From Methylotenera sp. (GTDB lineage Bacteria > Pseudomonadota > Gammaproteobacteria > Burkholderiales > Methylophilaceae), in assembly GCA_021732365.1 (NCBI GenBank), contig JAKFVD010000017.1, positions 62,001-126,000 on the forward strand: DNA of 64,000 nucleotides. The letters are read 5' to 3'. The position numbers and the translations under genes were made by a program. The notes under the pieces were generated by a model that had not been told where the DNA came from, made no database searches, and saw only the letters and a list, made by a program, of their open reading frames with translations. This document shows, one piece after another, positions 1-9,451 of the stretch. Numbering within the stretch: the first letter of the stretch is position 1; each line of letters opens with the position of its first letter.

Positions 1-1035
1 CAAAGCATGATCCATCAGCGTTAACGCCAGCATGGCCTCTGCAATCGGTGTGGCGCGCACACCTACGCACGGGTCATGGCGACCTGTGGTTTGCATGGTA
101 ACAGCATTGCCATTTTTATCAATGGAACGGCGCTCTTGCGGAATGCTAGAAGTGGGTTTTAAAGCGATATTGACGCGAATTTCTTGACCTGTGGAAATGC
201 CGCCCAAAATACCACCTGCATGATTGGTGACAAAGCCCTGTGGTGTCATTTCATCGGAATGCACACTGCCGCGCTGGCTGATGGATGCAAAACCCGCACC
301 AATTTCTACGCCTTTTACGGCATTAATGCTCATCATGGCATGTGCAATATCCGCGTCTAAGCGGTCAAATACTGGCTCGCCCCAACCGACTGGCAAGCCT
401 TCTGCTACCACCGTAATGCGCGCGCCCACTGAATCGCGTTCAGAGCGGATTTTGTCTAAATAGGCTTCTAATTGCGGCAAAATTTCTGTATTGGGTGAGA
501 AAAACGGGTTGTCATTAACGCAATCCCAAGTTTGAAAGGGAATGGCAATTTCACCCAATTGGCTCATGTAGCCGCGTACTGTTACGCCAAAACGCTCAAA
601 CAACCATTTTTTGGCAATGGCGCCAGCCGCCACGCGCACCGCTGTTTCGCGCGCGCTACTGCGTCCGCCGCCGCGGTAATCGCGTACGCCGTATTTTTGG
701 CTATAGGTGTAATCAGCATGGCCAGGCCTAAACGTATCCATGATTTTGCTGTAATCTTGGCTGCGCTGGTCTGTGTTACGAATCAGCAAGCCAATCGGCG
801 CGCCTGTGGTTTTGCCTTCAAACACACCTGACAAAATCTCTACCGCATCCGCCTCTTGGCGTTGCGTGACATGGCGTGAGGTGCCAGGCTTGCGTCTATC
901 TAAATCAATTTGCAAATCTTCTGCGCATAAACTCAAACCTGGTGGGCAGCCATCGACCACGCCGCCAATCGCTGCGCCGTGCGATTCGCCAAAGCTGGTT
1001 AAAGTAAAAATAGTGCCAAATGTGTTGCCAGACAT
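1..1035 (-). CDS. aroC: Chorismate synthase (3' end cut by window edge)
   Basis: Makes chorismate from 5-enolpyruvylshikimate-3-phosphate, the last shared step of aromatic amino acid, folate and quinone synthesis; the family needs reduced FMN. Reading the minus strand from ATG at 1033-1035 gives [10 protein letters not shown], then the family signature FGESHG at residues 15-20 and further on [13 protein letters not shown], the FMN/substrate loop. The frame stays open for 345 codons to the left edge and ends in [15 protein letters not shown], which in this family lies near the C-terminus, so roughly 15-25 residues are missing. It diverges from the TPR gene with 47 bp between start codons. Confidence 0.96.
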   Translation of the reverse strand, partial: MSGNTFGTIFTLTSFGESHGAAIGGVVDGCPPGLSLCAEDLQIDLDRRKPGTSRHVTQRQEADAVEILSGVFEGKTTGAPIGLLIRNTDQRSQDYSKIMDTFRPGHADYTYSQKYGVRDYRGGGRSSARETAVRVAAGAIAKKWLFERFGVTVRGYMSQLGEIAIPFQTWDCVNDNPFFSPNTEILPQLEAYLDKIRSERDSVGARITVVAEGLPVGWGEPVFDRLDADIAHAMMSINAVKGVEIGAGFASISQRGSVHSDEMTPQGFVTNHAGGILGGISTGQEIRVNIALKPTSSIPQERRSIDKNGNAVTMQTTGRHDPCVGVRATPIAEAMLALTLMDHAL

Positions 1036-1082
1036 AATGAATTCATCTAAATTAAGTTTTTGTTATTTTAACATGTTTAACT

Positions 1083-3119
1083 ATGTCTACTATAAGCGCG
1101 ATTAAACAGCCGTCAACCGCCATCAGTGCAGACCAACAAATTGAAAAAATTTACCAAGCTGGTTTAAAAGCGCATCAAAATAATGATTTCAAAAGTGCGC
1201 GTGAGTGCTATTTAGACGTTATTGCCCAGCACCCAACACATATTAAAGCGCATTATTTATTGGGCACTTTATGTTGCCAAACGCAACAATTTACTGAGGC
1301 AATCAGCTATTTAGACAAGGCAATTTTATTATCGCCAGACCATGCTGAAGCCCACTCTAGCCGTGGCAATGCGCTGAATCAGCTACATCAATTTGAAGAA
1401 GCGTTAAAATGCTATGTCAAGGCCACCAGCATTAATCCAGAGTATGCAGAGGCGTACCATAATCAGGGCATTACGCTGGTTAACCTAAAACGGTATAGTG
1501 AAGCCATTGCGAGTTTTGATGAAGCAACACGCCTAGACCCTAATCATGCGATGGCTTATTTTGAAAAAGCCAACATCGCGCTAACCTTAAATGATTATAA
1601 GCATGCCATTGCGAATTTTGAGCGATGCCTTGCAATTACACCCGCATTTTCAGAGGCAAGTACGCATCTAAAATACGCCCAAGACGCTTTTACTTTATCG
1701 AAAAATACAAATAACGCTGCTACTAATACCTCAGACTTAAGTACGCAAACACTGAATTCTTTATTATCGCATGGCGAAAAATTAGAGCAGCTTAATCTAG
1801 CCAAATTAGCCCGCGCACATTATCAAGAGGCGGTGCAGCGTTACCCAACTGCAGCCAAAGCCCATATTAGATTGGGAGTCCTATGTAAATTAGAAAATCA
1901 GGCTAATGAGGCATTAACCTGCTTTAACACCGCCATTGCTTTAAACGAAAATAGCGCGCTTGCTTATCAAAAAAGAGGCGAGCTATTTACGCGTATTAAC
2001 CGTTCTGAAGACGCGATTATTGATTATGAAAAAGCGTTGTCGATTGATGGTGATTTATCTCAGTACTATTACGCCCTTGCTTTTGCTTGTCGCACTTTAG
2101 GAAGGTTGGATGAGGCGCTCGAATATTATCGTTTATGGGGTCGACTTGGCGCGGGCAAACGCAATAAGCAAGATCAGGCGATAGCTGACTTCTCGGAAAG
2201 TATGATTTGGTTGCTCAAAGGGCATTATCAACTTGGCTGGCAGCTTTACGAAGGTCGCTGGCTGGCGGTTTCTTCTAAACATTTCAGAAATTTTAGACAA
2301 GCTTTGTGGCTGGGCGAAGATATTAGCGATAAGCATATTCTGTTGCACGCAGAACAAGGTTTTGGCGATACCTTACAAATGTTCAGATATGTAGAGTTAG
2401 TTGCCAAAAAAGCAGCGCGTGTCACGCTGGAAGTCAATGGCCCACTGCAGCGTTTACTTAAAAATAATACATTGGTTGATGTGATTAGCAAGGAGAGCGT
2501 ACTACCCGATTTTGACATGCAATGCCCTTTAATGAGCCTGCCACTGGCTTTTAAAACGACAATTGAAACGATTCCTGCGATTAAAGAATCATTTAGAGCA
2601 GATAAAGTAACTGAAGCAATTTGGGCAGAAAAAGTACAGCGAAAAATCGCGCAAACCCCTCAAAGGCGCAATATTGGCTTTGTAGCAACGGGCAATATGA
2701 AACATTCTAACGACTTAGCTAGGTCACTCAGTTTTGAGCAAGTAGTTAAATTTTTGCCGCAAAATGCCAATTTATTTTGCTTACAAAAAGACTTTAGGCC
2801 AGATAATGCAAAGTTTTTAGATAGTAACAAACATATTCATTATTTCGGTAAGCAATTAGTCGACTTTGCTGATACCGCAGCGTTAATTGCCTGCATGGAT
2901 TTAGTGATTACAGTAGATACTTCTGTAGCGCACCTAGCCGCTAGCATGGGTAAGCCCACTTGGATACTATTGCCTTTTGCACCAGATTTTCGTTGGCTGT
3001 TGGACAGAAGCGATAGCCCGTGGTATCCATCGGCAAAACTGTATAGACAAACAAAAATAGGCGATTGGGATGAAGTATTGCAACGTATAGCGGCAGACTT
3101 AACCCATTTTTTAGCCTAA
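1083..3119 (+). CDS. TPR protein with C-terminal glycosyltransferase-like domain
   Basis: A 678-residue protein without signal peptide. About five tetratricopeptide repeats fill residues 20-190 (for example AEAHSSRGNALNQLHQFEEA, AEAYHNQGITLVNLKRYSEA) and about three more lie at 235-350. The last 270 residues have a GT-B fold look related to heptosyltransferase (GT9) and O-GlcNAc-transferase-like proteins: HAEQGFGDTLQMFRY, then near the end DTSVAHLAASMGKPTWILLP, a typical nucleotide-sugar-binding stretch. Such TPR-glycosyltransferases are common in Proteobacteria and mostly uncharacterised; acceptor and donor cannot be read from sequence. ATG 1083 has no clear ribosome binding site. The nearest neighbour on the same strand is icd. 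Confidence 0.85.
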   Translation: MSTISAIKQPSTAISADQQIEKIYQAGLKAHQNNDFKSARECYLDVIAQHPTHIKAHYLLGTLCCQTQQFTEAISYLDKAILLSPDHAEAHSSRGNALNQLHQFEEALKCYVKATSINPEYAEAYHNQGITLVNLKRYSEAIASFDEATRLDPNHAMAYFEKANIALTLNDYKHAIANFERCLAITPAFSEASTHLKYAQDAFTLSKNTNNAATNTSDLSTQTLNSLLSHGEKLEQLNLAKLARAHYQEAVQRYPTAAKAHIRLGVLCKLENQANEALTCFNTAIALNENSALAYQKRGELFTRINRSEDAIIDYEKALSIDGDLSQYYYALAFACRTLGRLDEALEYYRLWGRLGAGKRNKQDQAIADFSESMIWLLKGHYQLGWQLYEGRWLAVSSKHFRNFRQALWLGEDISDKHILLHAEQGFGDTLQMFRYVELVAKKAARVTLEVNGPLQRLLKNNTLVDVISKESVLPDFDMQCPLMSLPLAFKTTIETIPAIKESFRADKVTEAIWAEKVQRKIAQTPQRRNIGFVATGNMKHSNDLARSLSFEQVVKFLPQNANLFCLQKDFRPDNAKFLDSNKHIHYFGKQLVDFADTAALIACMDLVITVDTSVAHLAASMGKPTWILLPFAPDFRWLLDRSDSPWYPSAKLYRQTKIGDWDEVLQRIAADLTHFLA

Positions 3120-3141
3120 ATTATTGGGTTAAGTATAGTCA

Positions 3142-3855
3142 TCAAAGTGAGTGTTTTAAGCCTTTAATCCATTGCGTGTAAACCTGTGCGGCCACTTTAT
3201 TTAAAAAGTAGCAATGCAAAGGCAAATTCTGTTGCATTACGTTTGCTTGTTGCACGGCTGGGCTAGATTGTGCCTCAGCCAACTCTTCCTCACCCTCATC
3301 ACACCATTTCCGCACCATCTCAACTGTCATTTCAATATGACATTGCAAGGCCAGATGTTTGCCAATCGAATACGCCTGATTTTGGCAATATGAGCTGGCA
3401 AGCAAGTGTGTAGCGCCTGGCGGCAAGCTAAACGTTTCGCCATGCCAATGAAAGCTGTTAAAAGCTTCAATCTCACCAAACCACTGTGTGGCGGTTGCAT
3501 TTTTGCTCACCGTCACTTCGCCCCAACCAATTTCTTTTACCGCATTTTTAGTTACTACAGCACCCAATGCTTTACTAATCAATTGACCACCCAAGCAATG
3601 CCCTAAAAGTGGAATTCCATTTTTATCGGCTTCGCGAATAAGATTAATTAAAGGCGCAATCCACGGCAAATCGTCATTCACGCTCATCGGGCCACCCATC
3701 AGCACCATGCCGCTGTAGCCTAATATTGACTGTGGAAACGACTCATTTTCATCCACTTTTATTAGCCGCCAACTAATCTGCTGTGCATCTAAAAAATCAC
3801 CCAAATGGCCAGGCCCCTCATGCGCAATAAATCGAAAAATGATGATTGGTTTCAT
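3142..3855 (-). CDS. Class I glutamine amidotransferase, GMP-synthase-like
   Basis: A stand-alone class I glutamine amidotransferase domain of 237 residues. The nucleophile is C87 in the elbow GHCLGGQ, and the His-Glu pair is in QCHIEMT (H173, E175), so the triad is complete. Oxyanion-strand residues VLMGGPMSV precede it. Stand-alone proteins of this kind are often annotated as GMP synthase or gamma-glutamyl hydrolase-like, but no synthase domain is present and the substrate is unknown. It directly follows rluE (the rluE stop begins one base after the start codon of this gene on the + strand), so the two are probably cotranscribed. Confidence 0.85.
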   Translation of the reverse strand: MKPIIIFRFIAHEGPGHLGDFLDAQQISWRLIKVDENESFPQSILGYSGMVLMGGPMSVNDDLPWIAPLINLIREADKNGIPLLGHCLGGQLISKALGAVVTKNAVKEIGWGEVTVSKNATATQWFGEIEAFNSFHWHGETFSLPPGATHLLASSYCQNQAYSIGKHLALQCHIEMTVEMVRKWCDEGEEELAEAQSSPAVQQANVMQQNLPLHCYFLNKVAAQVYTQWIKGLKHSL

Positions 3856-4407
3856 TTACTTAAGCACCTTAAATTGTCCATTTTCAATATTGTCTATTGT
3901 ATATTGACCTATCGAATAGCGAATTAAACGCAGAGTAGGAAAACCAATTTTTGCGGTCATGCGCCGCACTTGGCGATTTTTACCTTCACTAATTTTAATT
4001 TCTAACCAGCTGGTGGGAATCGCTTTGCGCTCACGAATTGGCGGATTGCGTGGCCACAAGTTGGCTGGCTCTTCAATCACACAAACTTCAGCAGGTTTTG
4101 TGACAAAATCCCGCAGATCAACGCCTAACCTTAACGCTTGTAAATCCTCATTTTTTACATCGCCCTCCACTTGCGCCCAATAAGTTTTAATTTCTTTATG
4201 TTTTGGGTGACTTAATAGGTGTTGCAATGCGCCATCATCGGTTAAAATGAGTAAACCTTCGGAATCGGTATCCAAACGCCCAGCGGCATATACACTGGGA
4301 ATATCGATAAAGTCTTTTAACGTGGGGTGCCCTAACTGCCCGTTCTTTGGGTCATGCGGACTGAACTGGCACACGACGTTAAAAGGTTTATTAAATAAAA
4401 TAATCAT
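3856..4407 (-). CDS. rluE: 23S rRNA pseudouridine synthase, RluE type
   Basis: Member of the RsuA/RluE/RluF pseudouridine synthase group, 183 residues. The catalytic motif [14 protein letters not shown] carries the nucleophile D46; the C-terminal motif [20 protein letters not shown] is also typical. It lacks the N-terminal S4 domain of RsuA and RluB, as RluE does. In Escherichia coli rluE is the divergent neighbour of icd, exactly as here, which favours RluE (U2457 of 23S rRNA) over RsuA. Its start codon lies only 13 bp from that of icd. Confidence 0.88.
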   Translation of the reverse strand: MIILFNKPFNVVCQFSPHDPKNGQLGHPTLKDFIDIPSVYAAGRLDTDSEGLLILTDDGALQHLLSHPKHKEIKTYWAQVEGDVKNEDLQALRLGVDLRDFVTKPAEVCVIEEPANLWPRNPPIRERKAIPTSWLEIKISEGKNRQVRRMTAKIGFPTLRLIRYSIGQYTIDNIENGQFKVLK

Positions 4408-4420
4408 GTTAGGAAATTAA

Positions 4421-5686
4421 ATGGTTTCAAAAACAGCTGATTCAAAAATAAAGATTCCTGCTGGCGACAAAATCACCGTCAACGCAGACAATTCGCTTAA
4501 CGTGCCTAATCACCCCATTATCCCATTTATTGAAGGCGACGGCATAGGTGTAGACATTACGCCACCGATGCAAAAAGTGGTAGATGCCGCCGTAAATAAA
4601 GCCTACAACGGCACACGAAAAATCGCATGGATGGAAGTGTATGCAGGCGAAAAAGCCGTTAAAACTTATGGTAAAGACAAAGAGGGTAAAGATAGCTGGT
4701 TGCCGCTCGAGACCATGCAAGCGGTGCGCGATTATGTGATTTCTATTAAAGGCCCGCTAACAACGCCTGTGGGTGGCGGCATTCGCTCACTCAATGTATC
4801 GCTGCGCCAAGAGTTAGATTTATACGTTTGTTTGCGCCCAGTGCAATATTTTACTGGCGTACCTAGCCCAGTTAAACACCCTGAAAAAACCGATATGGTG
4901 ATTTTCCGTGAAAATACCGAAGATATTTATGCGGGCATTGAATGGGCAGCCGGCACAGATGAAGTGGCAAAAGTGATTCAATTTTTAAGCGATATGGGTA
5001 TGCGCAAAAAAATTCGCTTCCCAGAGAATTCGGCCATTGGCATTAAGCCTGTTTCAATTGATGGCAGCAAACGCTTGATTCGCAAAGCCATTCAGTACGC
5101 AATCGACAATAATCGTAAATCGGTAACTATTACCCACAAAGGTAATATCATGAAATTTACCGAAGGTGGTTTTAGGGATTGGGGCTATGAATTAGCCAAG
5201 CAAGAATTTGGCGCTGTGGAAATCGATGGCGGCCCTTGGTGCAAATTACCCAATGGCATTGTGATTAAAGACTGTATCGCAGACGCATTTTTACAAGAAA
5301 TATTACTGCACCCAAGCGAATATGACGTAGTGACTGCCACTAACTTAAACGGTGACTACATGAGCGATGCGCTGGCTGCGCAAGTCGGTGGTATTGGTAT
5401 TGCGCCAGGCGCTAATTTAAGTGACACGGTTGCGATGTTTGAAGCGACACATGGTACGGCACCTAAAATTGCAGGTAAAAATTTAGCCAACCCTAGCTCT
5501 ATTATTTTGTCAGCCGAAATGATGCTACGCCATATGGGTTGGGTTGAAGCGGCTGATTTGATTTTGAGCGGTGTTGGTAAAGCCATTCAAGCCAAGCGTG
5601 TAACAGGCGATTTTTCTAGCCAGATGGATGATGCAACACAAGTGGGTAGTGCTGAGTTTGGCGATGAAATTATCGCACACATGTAA
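4421..5686 (+). CDS. icd: Isocitrate dehydrogenase, prokaryotic homodimeric type
   Basis: Oxidatively decarboxylates isocitrate to 2-oxoglutarate in the TCA cycle; 421 residues against 416 in Escherichia coli, colinear. Substrate residues are conserved in [19 protein letters not shown] (including the serine phosphorylated by AceK in E. coli) and [14 protein letters not shown]. The cofactor pocket is unusual. Ungapped alignment to the remembered E. coli sequence gives K349 (Lys344 in E. coli), I350 (Tyr345), A356 (Val351), G396 (Tyr391) and S400 (Arg395). Four of the five NADP-specificity residues are therefore lost, so NAD or dual use is likely by inference. AGGA precedes ATG 4421. Confidence 0.96.
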   Translation: MVSKTADSKIKIPAGDKITVNADNSLNVPNHPIIPFIEGDGIGVDITPPMQKVVDAAVNKAYNGTRKIAWMEVYAGEKAVKTYGKDKEGKDSWLPLETMQAVRDYVISIKGPLTTPVGGGIRSLNVSLRQELDLYVCLRPVQYFTGVPSPVKHPEKTDMVIFRENTEDIYAGIEWAAGTDEVAKVIQFLSDMGMRKKIRFPENSAIGIKPVSIDGSKRLIRKAIQYAIDNNRKSVTITHKGNIMKFTEGGFRDWGYELAKQEFGAVEIDGGPWCKLPNGIVIKDCIADAFLQEILLHPSEYDVVTATNLNGDYMSDALAAQVGGIGIAPGANLSDTVAMFEATHGTAPKIAGKNLANPSSIILSAEMMLRHMGWVEAADLILSGVGKAIQAKRVTGDFSSQMDDATQVGSAEFGDEIIAHM

Positions 5687-5761
5687 TGGTTTTGCTGACT
5701 TAACTTAACACTAAAATTCACTACATTTTATGCATTAAGTTAACCATTAAAAACATGTAAA

Positions 5762-5786
5762 AAATGGCTCGCAGTGCGAGCCATTT
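5762..5786. terminator. Bidirectional hairpin terminator, icd / csp
   Basis: Perfect inverted repeat AAATGGCTCGCA / TGCGAGCCATTT with one central base, between the convergent icd and cold-shock genes. T-rich runs follow on both strands, most clearly for the minus-strand csp transcript. Confidence 0.8.
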
Positions 5787-5816
5787 ACATTTTTAAAGCT
5801 GAGTATTGAAAAAGAC

Positions 5817-6020
5817 TTATGCCTTTTGAATATTAGAAGCTTGCTTACCTTTTGGGCCTTCAGTCACTTCGAAGCTCACACGCTGACCTTCTTTAAGACT
5901 TTTATAGCCAGCTTCAACAATCGCAGAGAAGTGTGCGAATAAATCGTCACCACCATCATCTGGCGTAATAAAGCCGAAGCCTTTAGAATCGTTAAACCAT
6001 TTTACGGTACCTAATGCCAT
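5817..6020 (-). CDS. Cold-shock domain protein (CspA family)
   Basis: A 67-residue single cold-shock domain that binds single-stranded RNA and DNA. Both nucleic-acid motifs are intact: KGFGFI (RNP1, residues 13-18) and DLFAHF (RNP2). The usual start [17 protein letters not shown] is present, with AAGGA placed 8 bases before ATG. It lies convergent to icd, a neighbourhood also seen in other betaproteobacteria, where clpS-clpA often follow (absent here). A long structured 5' leader precedes it. The exact paralogue letter cannot be fixed. Confidence 0.95.
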   Translation of the reverse strand: MALGTVKWFNDSKGFGFITPDDGGDDLFAHFSAIVEAGYKSLKEGQRVSFEVTEGPKGKQASNIQKA

Positions 6021-6178
6021 TTCTACATCCTTACATAATACTGGGAGTGTCCCAAAAAGTTTGTTTTAAGCTATGAATTTACAGGCACATTTAATTCAAT
6101 GCTTAAATGTGTAGTAATGAATAAAACTTAAACGCAAACACCTCCGCGCTTTATATGTTACAAATTGTAAAAAGTCAA
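6021..6178 (-). promoter_or_regulatory. Promoter and long structured leader of the csp gene
   Basis: On the minus strand TTGACT (6178-6173) and TATAAA (6155-6150) are separated by 17 bases, a good sigma-70 promoter. Transcription from about 6143 would give a leader of about 120 bases. The leader can fold CACATTTAA / TTAAATGTG (6086-6094 with 6103-6111) and GGGA-CAC-TCCC close to the ribosome site. Long structured leaders are the hallmark of cold-regulated csp genes. Confidence 0.6.
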
Positions 6179-6415
6179 GCATAATGTTCAAAGTGCCTTA
6201 TTAACAGCACTATTTTCATGTTGTAAACTGATTGAAATATGAAAAAATAACCGCTTCAACCATGCTATATCTTTACAAAAAAAAACTAAAAGTGCATTAT
6301 TGTAGACATTAAAATATTGTTTAACTACAATAGTTTAAATGGCACTAATTAAAAACTAGATTAAAAGCTAAATTCAACATTAGTGATTAATTAAAACAAC
6401 TGCGGATAATGATGA
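6179..6415. other. Gene-free spacer upstream of pilB
   Basis: With the csp leader this forms a 395-base gene-free region. It is very AT-rich and has no convincing small ORF. An inverted repeat ATTGTAG (6299-6305) / CTACAAT (6325-6331) with 19 bases between arms lies about 85 bases before pilB and may be a regulator site; no clear sigma-54 or sigma-70 promoter for pilB could be fixed. Confidence 0.4.
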
Positions 6416-8131
6416 ATGGCAGCAAACGCAACAACAATTAAATTAAGTGGACTAGCACGTATGCTGGTGCAAGAAAAGTTGCTTTCTGAAACAGAAGCCA
6501 ATTTAGCGCAAGTGCAGGCTAACACATTGCGTGTTCCATTTATTACACAAATTATTGCTGGTAAAAGAATCACTGCAGAGAAGATTGCAGAAGTCTCTTC
6601 ACACGCGTTTGGATTCCCTTATTTTAATTTAGATGCCTTTAATCCTGATTATTTGCCTGCTAAATCCATTGATGCAAAACTGATGCAAACCAATCGTGTA
6701 ATTGCTTTGCAAAACCGCAATAATGTACTGTTTGTCGGCATTTCTGACCCTACTAACTTGCATTCTTTAGACAGTGTGCAGTTCCAGATGGGCATGACTC
6801 TATCGCCCGTAGTAGTCGAAGACGATAAGCTAGGCCGCTGGATAGATAAGGTAGTTGAATCAAAAGATACCAGCATGAAATCGCTGGATATGGACGGCGA
6901 TTTTGATTTGGATATGGGCGGTGAGGAATTAGCGCAAGAGGCCGAGAATACGCAGGAAGTAGATGATGCACCTGTCGTTAAATTCTTGAATAAAATGTTG
7001 ATTGATGCGATTAATATGGGCGCATCTGACTTACATTTTGAGCCATATGAAAAATTTTACCGTGTGCGTTATCGTGTAGATGGCATTTTAAAAGACATTA
7101 CGCAACCGCCACTAGCGATTAAAGATAAGCTTGCTTCGCGTATCAAAGTGATTTCCAGTATGGATATTTCAGAGAAGCGTATCCCGCAAGATGGCCGCAT
7201 GAAGCTAGTATTATCCAAAACGCGCACTATTGATTTTAGGGTGAGCACCTTGCCATTGATTCATGGCGAAAAAATCGTGATGCGTATTTTAGATCCATCA
7301 AGCGCAACATTGGGTATTGAAGCCTTAGGCTATGAGCCATTACAAAAAGAGCGTTTGCTCAGTGCAGTCAGCCGCCCTTATGGTTTGGTACTGGTTACTG
7401 GCCCAACTGGCTCTGGTAAAACGGTATCTCTATATACTTGCCTGAATATTTTGAATAATCCAGGCGTCAATATCGCCACCGCAGAAGATCCGTGCGAGAT
7501 TCCGTTAGCTGGGATTAATCAGGTGAATGTTAACGATAAACAAGGATTAACTTTTGCCGCCGCGTTAAAATCGTTTTTACGGCAAGATCCAGACATCATC
7601 ATGATTGGTGAGATTCGCGATTTAGAAACGGCAGACATGGCGATTAAAGCAGCTTCTACTGGTCATATGGTGCTTTCAACTTTGCATACTAACGATGCGC
7701 CATCTACCTTAACTCGCTTATTAAATATGGGTGTTGCGCCTTTTAATATTGCGTCCGCTGTATCGTTAATTACTGCTCAACGCTTGGCGCGTAGATTGTG
7801 TAAAAACTGTAAAGTACCTATTGATGTGCCTAAAGAAGCCTTATTAGGTGTAGGGTTTAGAGAAGAAGACTTCGAAGAAAAGTGGCAGCTTTATGGCCCC
7901 AGTGAGGGCTGTGAAATGTGTAATGCGGGCTATAAAGGCCGCGTTGGCATCTATCAAGTGATGCCCATTACCGATGCAATTAGTCGTATTATTATGGCGC
8001 AAGGCAATGCGATTGATATTGCCGACCAAGCGCGTAAAGAGGGCGTAAACGATTTACGCCGCTCTGGCATATTAAAAGTCATGCAAGGCTTAACCTCGAT
8101 TGCCGAAGTAGAGTCTTGCACCAATGAGTAA
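6416..8131 (+). CDS. pilB: Type IV pilus assembly ATPase PilB
   Basis: Hexameric cytoplasmic ATPase that drives pilus extension; 571 residues, usual for PilB. An N-terminal MshEN/T2SSE-N domain (about 15-160) is followed by the secretion ATPase core. Walker A is GPTGSGKT at 329-336, the Asp-box region is AEDPCEIPLAGINQVNV, Walker B is DPDIIMIGEIRD, and the His box is STGHMVLSTLHTND. The C-terminal zinc tetracysteine is present as CKNCK and CEMC. pilC follows after 42 bases. The peptidase gene pilD, which often completes this set, is not in the window. Confidence 0.96.
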   Translation: MAANATTIKLSGLARMLVQEKLLSETEANLAQVQANTLRVPFITQIIAGKRITAEKIAEVSSHAFGFPYFNLDAFNPDYLPAKSIDAKLMQTNRVIALQNRNNVLFVGISDPTNLHSLDSVQFQMGMTLSPVVVEDDKLGRWIDKVVESKDTSMKSLDMDGDFDLDMGGEELAQEAENTQEVDDAPVVKFLNKMLIDAINMGASDLHFEPYEKFYRVRYRVDGILKDITQPPLAIKDKLASRIKVISSMDISEKRIPQDGRMKLVLSKTRTIDFRVSTLPLIHGEKIVMRILDPSSATLGIEALGYEPLQKERLLSAVSRPYGLVLVTGPTGSGKTVSLYTCLNILNNPGVNIATAEDPCEIPLAGINQVNVNDKQGLTFAAALKSFLRQDPDIIMIGEIRDLETADMAIKAASTGHMVLSTLHTNDAPSTLTRLLNMGVAPFNIASAVSLITAQRLARRLCKNCKVPIDVPKEALLGVGFREEDFEEKWQLYGPSEGCEMCNAGYKGRVGIYQVMPITDAISRIIMAQGNAIDIADQARKEGVNDLRRSGILKVMQGLTSIAEVESCTNE

Positions 8132-8173
8132 ATTAATAATGATTCATCTTGCTGAATTGAATAAGGACGCACT

Positions 8174-9388
8174 ATGGCTGTAACTGCTAGTAAGCAAATT
8201 ACCTACCTATGGGAAGGCAAAGACAAAAAAGGTAAAGTCATTAAAGGTGAAATTCGTGCCGCTGGTGAAGCGGTTGTAAACGCGACATTACGCCGTCAGG
8301 GCATTACAGTGACTAAAGTCAAAAAGCAAAGCGCTTTCGCTAGCAAAGGCAAAATTACTGATAAAGACATCACCTTATTTACCCGTCAACTAGCCACCAT
8401 GATGAAAGCAGGCGTACCATTGTTGCAAGCATTCGACATCGTTGGCAAAGGTCATAGCAACCCAGCAGTCGCCAAACTGTTAGGCGACATTAAAGCAGAT
8501 GTTGAAACTGGCAGTAGCTTGAGTGCTGCATTCCGCAAATACCCTTTATATTTTGATAATTTATTTTGCAACTTAGTGGGCGCTGGCGAGCAGGCGGGTA
8601 TTTTAGATACGCTATTAGATAGGCTTGCCACTTATAAAGAAAAAATTCAGGCCATTAAAAGTAAGATTAAATCGGCACTTACTTACCCAATATCTATTTT
8701 GGTCGTAGCATTTGTTATTACTGCGATTATCATGATTTTCGTCATTCCTGCGTTTAAAGAGCTTTTTAGTGGTTTTGGCGCAGATTTACCAGGCCCAACC
8801 TTAGTTGTCATGGCGATATCTGATATTTTTGTTGAATGGTGGTGGGCAATTTTTGGTTCTATCGGTTTCGGTATATGGTTTTTCTTCTACACATGGAAAC
8901 GCTCCGAAAAGATGCAAGGAACGATGGACCGGCTTTTGCTTAAAGCACCCATTTTTGGTGATTTAATTCGTAAAGCAACTATCGCACGTTTTGCACGCAC
9001 GCTATCAACCATGTTTGCAGCAGGCGTTCCATTAGTAGAAGCATTAGATTCAGTTGCTGGTGCAGCAGGAAACAAAGTTTATTTCGACGCCACCAAAAAA
9101 ATTCAAAGTGAAATTAGCACAGGTACTAGCTTAACGGTTGCCATGCAAAATGCCCAAGTATTCCCCAATATGGTGTTACAAATGACCGCAATTGGTGAAG
9201 AGTCTGGCGCGTTAGATTCTATGTTAAGTAAGGTAGCGGACTTTTATGAAGGTGAAGTAGATGATGCGGTTGCCTCTATATCCAGCTTAATGGAACCCGT
9301 CATTATGGTGGTACTGGGCACATTAATTGGCGGTTTAGTAATAGCCATGTACATGCCTATATTTAAAATGGGTGAGGTTGTTGGTTAA
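8174..9388 (+). CDS. pilC: Type IV pilus inner-membrane platform protein PilC
   Basis: Inner-membrane platform that couples PilB to pilus growth; 404 residues. Two T2SSF domains are visible (about 70-190 and 275-395), each with the family pattern (FTRQLATMMKAGVPLLQAFD, FARTLSTMFAAGVPLVEALD). Hydrophobic segments occur near 170-195, 215-240 and 375-400. AAGGA lies at the right distance before ATG 8174. It ends the pil pair and is followed at once by a strong terminator. Confidence 0.96.
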   Translation: MAVTASKQITYLWEGKDKKGKVIKGEIRAAGEAVVNATLRRQGITVTKVKKQSAFASKGKITDKDITLFTRQLATMMKAGVPLLQAFDIVGKGHSNPAVAKLLGDIKADVETGSSLSAAFRKYPLYFDNLFCNLVGAGEQAGILDTLLDRLATYKEKIQAIKSKIKSALTYPISILVVAFVITAIIMIFVIPAFKELFSGFGADLPGPTLVVMAISDIFVEWWWAIFGSIGFGIWFFFYTWKRSEKMQGTMDRLLLKAPIFGDLIRKATIARFARTLSTMFAAGVPLVEALDSVAGAAGNKVYFDATKKIQSEISTGTSLTVAMQNAQVFPNMVLQMTAIGEESGALDSMLSKVADFYEGEVDDAVASISSLMEPVIMVVLGTLIGGLVIAMYMPIFKMGEVVG

Positions 9389-9401
9389 GTGTTTAAATGA
9401 C

Positions 9402-9427
9402 AAAAAGCCGCTTTTAAGCGGCTTTTT
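9402..9427. terminator. Bidirectional terminator, pilC / dsbC
   Basis: Stem AAAAAGCCGC / GCGGCTTTTT with six-base loop TTTTAA, and U-runs on both sides. It ends pilC (+) and the amgK-to-dsbC operon (-). Confidence 0.88.
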
Positions 9428-9451
9428 TATGTCAATCGATTACGCTAAAAC

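Noticed and set aside
224..1105. Three plus-strand ORFs (79, 99 and 110 codons)
   Set aside because: All lie antisense to aroC, which is unmistakable on the minus strand.
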